From Pseudomonas viridiflava (GTDB taxonomy: Bacteria > Pseudomonadota > Gammaproteobacteria > Pseudomonadales > Pseudomonadaceae), in the NCBI RefSeq assembly GCF_900583165.1, contig NZ_UTKY01000075.1, positions 1 to 64,000 of the forward strand: a DNA stretch of 64,000 bases. The letters are read 5' to 3'. Position 1 is the stretch's first letter. Each line of letters opens with the position of its first letter. Shown one piece after another: positions 1 to 8,301 of the stretch. Made by a program: the position numbers and the translations under genes. The notes beneath the pieces were generated by a model. That model saw only the letters and a list, made by a program, of their open reading frames with translations, made no database searches and had not been told where the DNA came from.

Positions 1-1708
1 AGCCGGAGGTCAGGACTGGAAGCTGCAAGCCCCGGCCAAGATCGAACGCCTGGCCGATGGCAAACTGACCTTCGCCGCCCATTGCTGGGTGTCTGGCCCC
101 GCGAGCCTGTGCGGTGAAGACCAGCGGCTGATGCCCGAGCCCAAGCTGCGTTACCACCTCAAGCAATTTCCCATCGACAGCCTCGCGGCGTGGTTGCCCA
201 AGGACTTCGCCTGGCAAGGCAAACTCAACGCCGACGTGCAACTCGACTTGCCCGACAGCGGCCCCAAAGGCGTGGTCTCGGTGGACGCCAGCGGCGGCAC
301 CTTGCGGGTCAAGGACAAGGCCCAGTGGGTGGACTTCCCCTACGACACCCTAAAGCTGGAGACCACCCTCAACCCCAAGCGCATCGACACCCAGCTCAAC
401 TTCCGTGGCGGCAAGCTCGGCGAGTTGATGGTGCAGGCGCAGATCAACCCCTTGGCGAAGAACAAGCCGATCACCGGCACGTTCAACCTCGCCGGTCTCG
501 ACCTCGCGGTGGCACGGCCATTTGTGCCGATGGTGGAAACCCTCAGCGGCAAGCTCAACGGTAACGGCCGCATTTCCGGTGGCTTGCTGGCGCCGCTGGT
601 CAATGGCAACGTCAATCTGGTGGGCGGCGAAGTGTCGGGCCCAGAGCTGCCCATCAGCCTCGAAGGCCTGAACGTGCAAGCGTTGATTGCCGGCGAAAGT
701 GTGCAGCTCAACGGCGCCTGGCGCAGTGGCAAAGCCGGGAAGGGCAGTCTCAAGGGGCAGATCGATTGGGGTCAGGCCCTGGTGGTCGATCTCAGCCTGC
801 AAGGCTCACAACTGCCGGTCACCGTGGAACCTTACGCGGTGCTGGAAGTGGCGCCTGACCTTAAGATCACGATGAAGAACGACAAGTTGGCCGTCGCCGG
901 CAAAGTGCAGATTCCGCGCGGCGATATCGTGGTGCGTGAGCTGCCGCCGTCTACCGTCAAGGTCTCGGATGACACGGTGATCATCGGCAGCCAGACCGAA
1001 GCGGGCAAACCGCCGATGGCCATGACCATGGATATCGACGTGGCCGTGGGTTCAGATCAACTCAACTTCTCGGGCTTTGGCCTTACTGCCAAGGTGCAGG
1101 GCCACGTGCATATCGGCGACAACATGGACACCCGTGGAGAGCTGTGGCTCAACGACGGCCGCTACCGCGCCTATGGTCAGAAGCTTGATGTACGCCGCGC
1201 GCGATTGCTCTTCGCCGGGCCGCTCGACCAGCCGTACCTCGATATCGAGGCCATCCGCAAGACTGGCGATATCGTCGCCGGTATCCGCCTGAGCGGCAGC
1301 GCCGAGCAGCCGACCACGCAAATCTTCTCGGAACCGGCCATGAGCCAGGAGCAGGCGCTGTCCTATCTGGTGCTCGGTCGACCGCTGAGTACCACGGGTG
1401 AAGACAACAACATGCTGGCCCAAGCCGCGCTGGGCCTGGGGCTGATGGGCAGCGCCGGCGTGACGTCGGACTTGGCCAAGAACCTCGGCATCCAGGACTT
1501 CGAACTCGACACCCAAGGCAGCGGTAACGAGACGGCGGTGGTCGCCAGCGGCAAGATCACCGAAAAACTCAGCCTGCGTTATGGGGTGGGGGTGTTTGAG
1601 CCGGCGAGCACAATTGCGCTGCGGTATTTGCTGAGCAAGAAGGTGTATCTGGAAGTGGCCAGTGGTGTGGCCAGTTCCCTAGATATCTTCTACAAACGCG
1701 ATTTCTAA
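1..1708 (+). CDS. tamB: Translocation and assembly module protein TamB, C-terminal part (5' end outside window)
   Basis: The reading frame is open from base 2, so this is the 3' part of a longer gene. About 568 codons are visible, ending in TAA at 1706-1708. TamB is a large inner-membrane-anchored periplasmic beta-helical protein that works with the outer-membrane protein TamA in envelope homeostasis and lipid or outer-membrane protein transport. The visible part is rich in short beta repeats and ends in the conserved TamB C-terminal (DUF490) domain, with the segments ELWLNDGRYRAYGQKLDVRRA, SYLVLGRPLS and the final YKRDF. TamA would be expected upstream, outside the window. A REPIN follows the stop codon. 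Confidence 0.9.
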   Translation, partial: AGGQDWKLQAPAKIERLADGKLTFAAHCWVSGPASLCGEDQRLMPEPKLRYHLKQFPIDSLAAWLPKDFAWQGKLNADVQLDLPDSGPKGVVSVDASGGTLRVKDKAQWVDFPYDTLKLETTLNPKRIDTQLNFRGGKLGELMVQAQINPLAKNKPITGTFNLAGLDLAVARPFVPMVETLSGKLNGNGRISGGLLAPLVNGNVNLVGGEVSGPELPISLEGLNVQALIAGESVQLNGAWRSGKAGKGSLKGQIDWGQALVVDLSLQGSQLPVTVEPYAVLEVAPDLKITMKNDKLAVAGKVQIPRGDIVVRELPPSTVKVSDDTVIIGSQTEAGKPPMAMTMDIDVAVGSDQLNFSGFGLTAKVQGHVHIGDNMDTRGELWLNDGRYRAYGQKLDVRRARLLFAGPLDQPYLDIEAIRKTGDIVAGIRLSGSAEQPTTQIFSEPAMSQEQALSYLVLGRPLSTTGEDNNMLAQAALGLGLMGSAGVTSDLAKNLGIQDFELDTQGSGNETAVVASGKITEKLSLRYGVGVFEPASTIALRYLLSKKVYLEVASGVASSLDIFYKRDF

Positions 1709-1728
1709 CGCCTCACTGGGACAAAAAG

Positions 1729-1817
1729 TGTGGGAGGGGGCTTGCCCCCGATAGCGGAGGGTCAGCTACAAATAAGTAGACTGATACACCGCTATCGGGG
1801 GCAAGCCCCCTCCCACA
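1729..1817. repeat. REPIN (REP doublet), copy 1 of 5
   Basis: Exactly 89 bp, starting tgtgggagggggcttgcccc and ending in its near-perfect reverse complement, so the whole element can fold into a long hairpin. It lies between tamB and the marR operon. Four more elements of exactly the same length occur at 6671, 14519, 25489 and 49020. REPINs of this kind are known non-autonomous repeats of P. fluorescens genomes, mobilised by RAYT transposases; no RAYT gene is visible here. Confidence 0.9.
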
Positions 1818-1883
1818 TTGGTTTGCATTCCAACTCAAGATTTCAGTAATTACCAAGCAACCTAATCATTCAATTTGACATTC

Positions 1884-1930
1884 GCTGCCTAAGCAGTAAT
1901 ATCTCGTCACACATTCACTGCCTAGGCAGT
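1884..1930. promoter_or_regulatory. Pair of palindromic operators for the MarR regulator
   Basis: Two related dyads precede the marR start. ACTGCCTAGGCAGT at 1917-1930 is a perfect 14-bp palindrome, and GCTGCCTAAGCAGT at 1884-1897 differs from it at two positions. Both sit in the longer repeat ATTC(A/G)CTGCCTA(A/G)GCAGTAAT. Their centres are 33 bp apart, about three helical turns, so they face the same side of the DNA. Autoregulation by the adjacent MarR protein is the likely purpose; this is inferred from position and symmetry. Confidence 0.7.
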
Positions 1931-1947
1931 AATAAGGTGACTTTCCA

Positions 1948-2418
1948 ATGAAGCACTTCACCCCCGACAACTTCCACAACTGCCACCTCGGCCTGTTGCT
2001 GGGCCGTGCTGCGATCCTCAAAGACAAGATCATCGACACCCATATGGAGCCCCACGGCATCACCGCCGCGCAGTTCAAGGTGTTGATCATCATGGCGCAG
2101 TTCGGCGTCGATACCCCGGCGGAGCTGTGTCGCAACCTGTCCCTGGACAGCGGCTCGATGACCCGCATGCTCGACCGCCTTGAGCAGAAGGGCCTGCTGG
2201 ATCGCAAACGTTCTGATCAGGACCGTCGCCAAGTGCAGTTGGTGCTCACCGAAGGCGGCCAGCGTCTGGCTGACATGCTCCCGCACATCGGCGCGCAAGC
2301 CTTGAACCAGCTGGCTAGCGCCCTTGAGCCGGGTGAGCTGGAAACCCTGGAAAAGATCCTCAAGAAAATTCTGATAGCTGCCGGTGACCCCATCACCTTG
2401 CAGCGAGTAGGTAAATAA
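1948..2418 (+). CDS. MarR family transcriptional regulator of the efflux operon
   Basis: A 156-residue winged-helix protein of normal MarR length. The recognition region reads TPAELCRNLSLDSGSMTRMLDRLEQKGLL at about residues 50-80, followed by the wing DQDRRQVQLVLTEGG. ATG 1948 is preceded by AAGGTGA at 1934-1940, 7 nt away. The stop codon overlaps the ATG of the next gene by one base, so it is the first gene of a four-gene efflux operon. MarR proteins of this type usually repress their own operon and release DNA on binding phenolic or lipophilic compounds; the two palindromes just upstream fit this. It resembles the regulator preceding an EmrAB-like operon in P. aeruginosa (PA5157 region, from memory). 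Confidence 0.88.
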   Translation: MKHFTPDNFHNCHLGLLLGRAAILKDKIIDTHMEPHGITAAQFKVLIIMAQFGVDTPAELCRNLSLDSGSMTRMLDRLEQKGLLDRKRSDQDRRQVQLVLTEGGQRLADMLPHIGAQALNQLASALEPGELETLEKILKKILIAAGDPITLQRVGK

Positions 2419-3869
2419 TGAACACACGTGCCTTTTGCCTGGTGCTGGTCGCCATGAGCATGGCCGGTTGCGCCAACTTTAGCGGCCTCGATACCCAGGG
2501 CCAGCCAATCGACGCCAACACCCTGCAAACCGGTAAATCCCTGAGTGGCGTGACCCTGTCCCAGGCCGCTTGGCCGACCGCCGATTGGTGGAAGAGTCTC
2601 GGCGACCCGCAGCTCGACGGGCTGATCCAGGAAGCCCTGCAAAACAGCCCCGACATGCAAGTGGCCAGCGCCCGTGCCCATCAGGCCGAAGCTGCAGCCT
2701 ACGCCGCCGACGCTGCGCGCATGCCAACCCTGGACGCCAGCGCCGGCGTGACTCGCTCACGCCTGGCCAAGGATCAGGACCCGCTGGGGCAGGGCGATGC
2801 TTACGCCACCGTGCGAAACATCGGCGCCAGCTTCAATTACAACTTCGACCTCTGGGGTGGTCAACGCGCCGCCTGGGAAGCCGCGTTGGGCCAAGCCCGC
2901 GCCGCCGAGGTCGACCAACAGGCCGCGCGCCTGACCCTGGCGGCCAATGTGGCCAAGGCCTACAGCGACCTGGGCCAGGCCCACATCGTGCGTGACCTGG
3001 CTAACGACGACCTCAAGCGCACCCGCCAGATGCTCGACCTCGGCCAGCGGCGCCTGAACTCGGGCATCGACAGCCAGTACCAATACCAGCAAACCGAAAG
3101 CCTGGAAGCCAGCTCGCAGTCGCAGCTGATCGACGCCGAAAAACAACTGGCCAGCGCCAAGATTGCGCTGGCGGTATTGCTCGGCAAAGGCCCGGACCGT
3201 AGCAGCGAGTTGACCCGCCCCAATGTGCTCAAGCCCAGCGCCGTGGCTGTGCCCTCGGTATTGCCTGCTGAACTACTGGGCCGTCGCCCCGACCTGATCG
3301 CCGCGCGCTGGCGTGTCGAGGCCGCGAGCAAGAGTGTGGCCGCGAGCAAAACCCGCTTCTACCCCAACCTCAACCTGAGCGCGAGCGCCGGGGCCGAGTC
3401 GTTGTTGGGGGATGCGATGTTTGGTTCGGCCAGCCGCTTCTTCAGCATCGCGCCGACGATCTCGCTGCCGATCTTCGATGGCGGCCGCCTGCGTGCCGAC
3501 CTCGATGCCCGCGATGCCGACTACGACCTGGCCGTGGCCCAGTACAACAAAACCCTGGTGCAAGCCTTGGGTGACATTGGCACCACCCTCGCACAACTGC
3601 GTGACACCGGCCGGCAGATCCAGGCCCAGCAACATGCTGCAGACATTGCCCAGCAGTCTTATGACACCGGCGTGCAGCGCTACAGCTCGGGCATCGGTAA
3701 CTACCTGGATGTGCTTAGCATCGAGCAGCAATTGCTCCAGGCCCAGCGTCAGCTGGCGACCCTGAATGCCGCGCAGATCGATCTGTCGATTCAATTGATG
3801 CAGGCCCTGGGTGGCGGGTTCAACGCCGCAAACGTGGCAGCGGCCACCCCAGCAACACGTACGGAATAA
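2418..3869 (+). CDS. Outer membrane efflux lipoprotein, NodT/OprM family
   Basis: A 483-residue TolC-like outer membrane factor. The N-terminus has a lipoprotein signal peptide with lipobox SMAG-C near residue 18, predicting lipid attachment. Two outer membrane efflux protein repeats follow: long alpha-helical stretches such as QQAARLTLAANVAKAYSDLG in the first half and AQQSYDTGVQRYSSGIGNYLDV in the second, and the typical LLGRRPDLIAARWRVEAA between them. The start overlaps the marR stop (ATAATGA), so translation is coupled. Together with the following adaptor and MFS pump it forms a tripartite exporter spanning both membranes. The drug range cannot be read from sequence. Confidence 0.9.
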   Translation: MNTRAFCLVLVAMSMAGCANFSGLDTQGQPIDANTLQTGKSLSGVTLSQAAWPTADWWKSLGDPQLDGLIQEALQNSPDMQVASARAHQAEAAAYAADAARMPTLDASAGVTRSRLAKDQDPLGQGDAYATVRNIGASFNYNFDLWGGQRAAWEAALGQARAAEVDQQAARLTLAANVAKAYSDLGQAHIVRDLANDDLKRTRQMLDLGQRRLNSGIDSQYQYQQTESLEASSQSQLIDAEKQLASAKIALAVLLGKGPDRSSELTRPNVLKPSAVAVPSVLPAELLGRRPDLIAARWRVEAASKSVAASKTRFYPNLNLSASAGAESLLGDAMFGSASRFFSIAPTISLPIFDGGRLRADLDARDADYDLAVAQYNKTLVQALGDIGTTLAQLRDTGRQIQAQQHAADIAQQSYDTGVQRYSSGIGNYLDVLSIEQQLLQAQRQLATLNAAQIDLSIQLMQALGGGFNAANVAAATPATRTE

Positions 3870-3884
3870 TTTGAGGTATTTGTC

Positions 3885-5078
3885 ATGGCCACTGCCGACA
3901 GCAACACCGCACCATCGCAAGACAACAACCCACGCAAGCGCAAAGTTTTGCTGATCGGCCTTGCGCTGATTGTCATCCTCGCCGTCGCCGGCGTGTGGGC
4001 CTGGCATGAACTGTACGGGCGCTTCAACGAAAGCACTGACGACGCCTACGTGAACGGCAACGTGGTGGAAATTACCCCGCTGGTCACCGGTACCGTGGTC
4101 AGCATCGGCGCCGACGATGGCGACCTGGTCCACGAAGGCCAGGTGCTGATCAACTTCGACCCGAACGACGCGGCCGTTGGCCTGCAAAGTGCCCAAGCCA
4201 ACCTGGCCCGCACCGTACGCCAGGTGCGCGGCTTGTACAGCAACGTCGACGGCATGAAGGCTCAAGTCAACGCACAAAAAGCTGACGTGCAAACCGCGCA
4301 AGATAACTTCAATCGCCGTAAAACCCTGGCCCAGGGCGGTGCGATTTCCCAGGAAGAACTGTCCCACGCCCGTGACAGCTTGACCGCCGCCAAGAACGCG
4401 TTGACCAACCTTGAGCAACAACTCAAGACCAGCAATGCCCTGGTGGACGACACCGTGATTTCGTCCCACCCCGACGTGCAGGCCGCCGCCGCGCAACTGC
4501 GTCAGGCTTACCTGACCAATGCTCGCAGCACGCTGATCGCACCGGTAACCGGTTATGTCGCCAAGCGCACCGTGCAACTGGGTCAACGCGTACAGCCGGG
4601 TACTGCGTTGATGGCGGTGATCCCACTGAACCAGCTGTGGATTGACGCCAACTTCAAGGAAACCCAGCTGCGTAATATGCGCATTGGCCAGCCGGTGGAT
4701 ATCGAGTCGGATATCTACGGCAGTGACGTCAAGTTCAGCGGCACCATCGACAGCCTCGGCGCCGGTACCGGCAGCGCGTTTGCCTTGCTGCCTGCGCAGA
4801 ACGCCACCGGTAACTGGATCAAGATCGTGCAGCGCGTACCGGTGCGTATCCATATAAACGCCGATGAGCTGGCCCAGCACCCCTTGCGGGTGGGCCTGTC
4901 GACCGTGGTCAACGTCGACCTGCACGACCAGAGCGGCCCGGTGCTCGCTCAACAGCCGCCGCAGAAAGCGACGTTCACTACCAACGTGTATGAGCGCCAG
5001 TTGGCCGAGGCGGATGCCATGATCACCCAGTTGATTCATGACAACAGTGTCGCCGCTCCCAAGGCTGCGCAACGCTGA
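3885..5078 (+). CDS. Membrane fusion (periplasmic adaptor) protein, EmrA/HlyD family
   Basis: A 397-residue adaptor with a short cytoplasmic N-terminus, one transmembrane segment at about residues 22-44 (VLLIGLALIVILAVAGVWAW), a biotinyl-lipoyl-like half (VNGNVVEITPLVTGTVVSIG), a central coiled coil (about residues 100-200, AQVNAQKADVQTAQDNFNRR) and a beta-barrel half (NARSTLIAPVTGYVAKRTVQ). This is the EmrA layout. It starts 15 nt after the outer-membrane gene, with GAGG 7 nt upstream of the ATG. Its stop codon overlaps the next ATG by one base. It should link the MFS pump to the lipoprotein channel. Confidence 0.9.
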   Translation: MATADSNTAPSQDNNPRKRKVLLIGLALIVILAVAGVWAWHELYGRFNESTDDAYVNGNVVEITPLVTGTVVSIGADDGDLVHEGQVLINFDPNDAAVGLQSAQANLARTVRQVRGLYSNVDGMKAQVNAQKADVQTAQDNFNRRKTLAQGGAISQEELSHARDSLTAAKNALTNLEQQLKTSNALVDDTVISSHPDVQAAAAQLRQAYLTNARSTLIAPVTGYVAKRTVQLGQRVQPGTALMAVIPLNQLWIDANFKETQLRNMRIGQPVDIESDIYGSDVKFSGTIDSLGAGTGSAFALLPAQNATGNWIKIVQRVPVRIHINADELAQHPLRVGLSTVVNVDLHDQSGPVLAQQPPQKATFTTNVYERQLAEADAMITQLIHDNSVAAPKAAQR

Positions 5079-6607
5079 TGAGCAATAACGCCTCCTTCAC
5101 GCCACCCAGCCTGCTGATGGCCACTATTGGCCTGTCGCTGGCGACCTTTATGCAGGTGCTCGACACCACCATTGCCAACGTGGCGTTGCCGACCATTTCC
5201 GGCAACCTCGGCGTGAGTTCGGAGCAGGGCACCTGGGTGATCACCTCGTTTGCGGTGAGCAACGCCATTGCCTTGCCGTTGACCGGTTGGCTGAGCCGCC
5301 GGTTTGGCGAGGTGAAGTTGTTCCTGTGGGCAACCATCCTGTTTGTACTGGCTTCGTTTCTCTGCGGTATTTCCACCTCGATGCCCGAGCTGATTGGCTT
5401 TCGCGTACTGCAAGGCTTGGTCGCCGGGCCGTTGTACCCGATGACCCAGACCCTGCTGATTGCTGTCTACCCCCCCGCGAAGCGCGGTATGGCCCTGGCG
5501 TTATTGGCGATGGTGACAGTGGTGGCGCCCATTGCCGGGCCGATCCTCGGCGGCTGGATCACCGATAGCTACAGCTGGCCGTGGATCTTCTTTATCAACG
5601 TACCCATTGGTATTTTTGCGGTGATGGTGGTGCGTTCGCAGTTGAAGAAACGCCCGGTGGTCACCAGCCACCAGCCGATGGACTACGTTGGGCTGCTGAG
5701 CCTGATCGTCGGGGTGGGCGCCTTGCAGATCATCTTGGACAAGGGCAATGACCTGGATTGGTTCGAGTCCAACTTCATCATCATCGGTGCGGCGATTTCG
5801 GTAGTTGCCCTGGCGGTGTTCATCATCTGGGAACTCACCGACAAACACCCGGTGGTCAACCTGCGGCTGTTTGCCTACCGCAACTTCAGGATCGGCACCA
5901 TCGTGTTGATCCTTGGCTACGCGGGCTTCTTCGGCATCAACCTGATTCTGCCGCAGTGGCTGCAAACCCAGATGGGCTACACGGCTACCTGGGCCGGGTT
6001 GGCGGTGGCGCCGATTGGCATCTTGCCGGTGTTGATGTCGCCGTTCGTGGGCAAGTATGCGCACAAGTTCGACCTGCGTTTGCTGGCGGGCCTGGCGTTC
6101 CTGGCGATTGGCTTGAGCTGCTTTATGCGGGCGGGGTTCACCAATGAGGTGGATTTCACCCATATCGCTATGGTGCAGTTGTTCATGGGGATCGGCGTGG
6201 CGCTGTTCTTTATGCCGACCTTGAGCATCTTGATGTCCGACCTGCCGCCGCAGCAGATTGCCGATGGCGCGGGCCTGGCTACATTCCTGCGGACGCTGGG
6301 CGGCAGCTTTGCAGCGTCGCTGACCACCTGGATCTGGATCCGCCGGGCCGACCAGCACCACGCCTACATGAGCGAAAACATGACCACCTACGACTCGGCG
6401 ACCCGCAATGCGCTGGATGCGCTGGGTGGGGCAGGGCAGAAGGCCTACACGCAGCTGGACCAGATCCTCACCAGCCAGGCGTATATGATGTCCACCGTGG
6501 ATTACTTCACGTTGCTGGGGTGGATGTTCATGGGGTTGATGTTGCTGGTGTGGTTGGCGAAGCCGCCGTTTGGGGCGAAGGCTGGGCCGGAGGCTTCAGG
6601 CCACTGA
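5078..6607 (+). CDS. DHA2-family MFS multidrug transporter, EmrB/QacA type
   Basis: A 509-residue inner-membrane protein with about 14 hydrophobic helices, the number expected for the DHA2 family. The helix 1 motif LDTTIANVALPTIS, motif A (GWLSRRFGEVKLF) and antiporter motif C (APIAGPILGGWITD) are all present. It is the proton-driven pump of the tripartite system encoded by the preceding two genes. It overlaps the adaptor gene by one base (TGATG) and is the last gene of the operon. A REPIN follows 64 bp downstream. Confidence 0.9.
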   Translation: MSNNASFTPPSLLMATIGLSLATFMQVLDTTIANVALPTISGNLGVSSEQGTWVITSFAVSNAIALPLTGWLSRRFGEVKLFLWATILFVLASFLCGISTSMPELIGFRVLQGLVAGPLYPMTQTLLIAVYPPAKRGMALALLAMVTVVAPIAGPILGGWITDSYSWPWIFFINVPIGIFAVMVVRSQLKKRPVVTSHQPMDYVGLLSLIVGVGALQIILDKGNDLDWFESNFIIIGAAISVVALAVFIIWELTDKHPVVNLRLFAYRNFRIGTIVLILGYAGFFGINLILPQWLQTQMGYTATWAGLAVAPIGILPVLMSPFVGKYAHKFDLRLLAGLAFLAIGLSCFMRAGFTNEVDFTHIAMVQLFMGIGVALFFMPTLSILMSDLPPQQIADGAGLATFLRTLGGSFAASLTTWIWIRRADQHHAYMSENMTTYDSATRNALDALGGAGQKAYTQLDQILTSQAYMMSTVDYFTLLGWMFMGLMLLVWLAKPPFGAKAGPEASGH

Positions 6608-6670
6608 TCCACAAAAGCCGGGATGCAATCCAGAATTTGGAATGCAATCTAATGTTGGAATGCAATCAAA

Positions 6671-6759
6671 TGTGGGAGGGGGCTTGCCCCCGATGGCATT
6701 GGGTCAGTGATAGATGTACTCACTGACACACCGCGATCGGGGGCAAGCCCCCTCCCACA
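6671..6759. repeat. REPIN (REP doublet), copy 2 of 5
   Basis: 89 bp with the same ends as copy 1, between the convergent emrB-like gene and lpxH. The outer arms match copy 1; the inner loop differs. It fills most of the 192-bp gap between the two stop codons, and no other terminator is obvious there. Confidence 0.9.
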
Positions 6760-6799
6760 TTTGGATCTGTGTTCACATTGCATCAGTGGTGTTTGGAGG

Positions 6800-7549
6800 T
6801 TATGCCCCAGGCAACGCCAGTTGCGGGTTCACAAAATCAAACGCCGCCAACTGAAACCCTTGCTCATCCACCTGCAACGCCCACCCTTGCTTGTCCCAGT
6901 CCCCTAATACAATACGCTTGGCCGCCTGGTCACCAATCTGCAACTTGTGTATGGCAGGCCGGTGGGTGTGGCCGTGGACCAAGGTACGCACGCCAAACTG
7001 CTGCATCACCCGTGGCACTTCTTCAGGGGTGACATCCACAATGTCATTGGCCTTCATGCGCGTTTGCGCACGGCTTTCGCTGCGCAGCTTGCGCGCCAGC
7101 TTGTGACGGGTGCGCAACGGCAAATGCCGCAGGATAAACAGCACAATCGGGTTACGCAGGATGCGGCGCAGCTTCATATAGCCGACGTCGCGGGTGCAAA
7201 GGCTATCGCCGTGCATCAAGAGCACCGGCTCACCATAAAGCTGCACGACACTCGGGTCTTTGAGCAGGGTGGCGCCTGCAGCTTTGCAGAACGCCTTGCC
7301 GATCAAGAAGTCGCGGTTGCCATGCATGATAAAAATTGGGGTGCCACTGTCGCTCAGCTCGCGCAGAGCCTCGCCGATCGATCGCTGGAAGGCGGTCATG
7401 CCATCGTCGCCAATCCAGGCTTCAAAGAAGTCCCCCAGAATGTACAACGCCTGGGCGCCATGGGCGCGGCCGTGGAGCAGATCCAGAAACGCCCGGGTGA
7501 TGTCCGGGCGCTCCTCTTCCAGATGCAAGTCTGAAATCAGCACAATCAC
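6800..7549 (-). CDS. lpxH: UDP-2,3-diacylglucosamine diphosphatase
   Basis: A 249-residue calcineurin-type metallophosphoesterase that hydrolyses UDP-2,3-diacylglucosamine to lipid X in lipid A synthesis, at the cytoplasmic face of the inner membrane. The metal-binding motifs appear in order: SDLHLEE (Asp7, His9), GDFFEAWIGDD, HGNRDFLIG and HGHTHRP. It starts 2 nt downstream of the ppiB stop on the same strand, so the two form an operon, as in other Pseudomonas. Confidence 0.95.
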   Translation of the reverse strand: MIVLISDLHLEEERPDITRAFLDLLHGRAHGAQALYILGDFFEAWIGDDGMTAFQRSIGEALRELSDSGTPIFIMHGNRDFLIGKAFCKAAGATLLKDPSVVQLYGEPVLLMHGDSLCTRDVGYMKLRRILRNPIVLFILRHLPLRTRHKLARKLRSESRAQTRMKANDIVDVTPEEVPRVMQQFGVRTLVHGHTHRPAIHKLQIGDQAAKRIVLGDWDKQGWALQVDEQGFQLAAFDFVNPQLALPGA

Positions 7550-7551
7550 GC

Positions 7552-8052
7552 TTAGATGATCTCGGCTTTCTCGACGATAACGTCTTCTACCGGAACGTCC
7601 TGGTGACCGGCCTTACCGGTGGTCTGCACGCCTTTGATCTTGTCGACGACGTCCTGGCCTTCGGTCACTTTACCGAATACCGCGTAGCCCCAACCCTGTA
7701 CGTTCTTGCCGCTGTGGTTCAGGAAGGCGTTGTCGGCGACGTTGATGAAGAACTGCGCGGAGGCCGAATGCGGCTCCATGGTACGGGCCATGGCAACGGT
7801 GTACTTGTCGTTGGAAAGGCCGTTGTCCGCTTCGTTCTGGATGCTCGGGCGCTTGTCTTTCTTTTCTTTCATGCCAGGCTCGAAACCGCCGCCCTGGACC
7901 ATGAAGTTACCGATCACACGGTGGAAAACGGTGTTTTCGTAGTGGCCGGCGTTCACGTACTCGATGAAGTTGGCGACCGTGATCGGCGCTTTCTCGGCGT
8001 TCAGCTCGATGACGATGTCACCGTGGTTGGTGGTCAGTTTGACTTGAGTCAT
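7552..8052 (-). CDS. ppiB: Peptidyl-prolyl cis-trans isomerase B (cyclophilin)
   Basis: A 166-residue cytoplasmic cyclophilin that catalyses cis-trans isomerisation of prolyl bonds. The catalytic core FHRVIGNFMVQGGGFEPGM contains the active-site Arg, followed by the substrate-pocket stretch MARTMEPHSASAQFFINV. A GTG six bases upstream would add two residues, but ATG 8052 is 8 nt from an AAGAG ribosome site and gives the usual MTQVKL start, so it is preferred. It is the first gene of the ppiB-lpxH unit and is divergent from glnS; the 249-bp gap must hold both promoters. Confidence 0.95.
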   Translation of the reverse strand: MTQVKLTTNHGDIVIELNAEKAPITVANFIEYVNAGHYENTVFHRVIGNFMVQGGGFEPGMKEKKDKRPSIQNEADNGLSNDKYTVAMARTMEPHSASAQFFINVADNAFLNHSGKNVQGWGYAVFGKVTEGQDVVDKIKGVQTTGKAGHQDVPVEDVIVEKAEII

Positions 8053-8301
8053 GTTCACTACTCTTTTCAGGGAATTCGTGGGCTCGGGCGCCTGGGCGCC
8101 GCGACCTGTTTGGCTAAACGACGGCCAAGGCGCGCAGTTTAGCGTGCCCGGCGGGAATTTCGAGGTGGTTTTTTACCACTTGGCTAATTAAAGCAGCAGT
8201 TTTTGGCCGCGCTCTGTCAGTGTCTTGACCGCTTCGGCTATCATGAGCGCTTTGTTTTATCTGGCCCCACCCGGCCACGAACCTGTCTGTTCAAGGATCC
8301 T

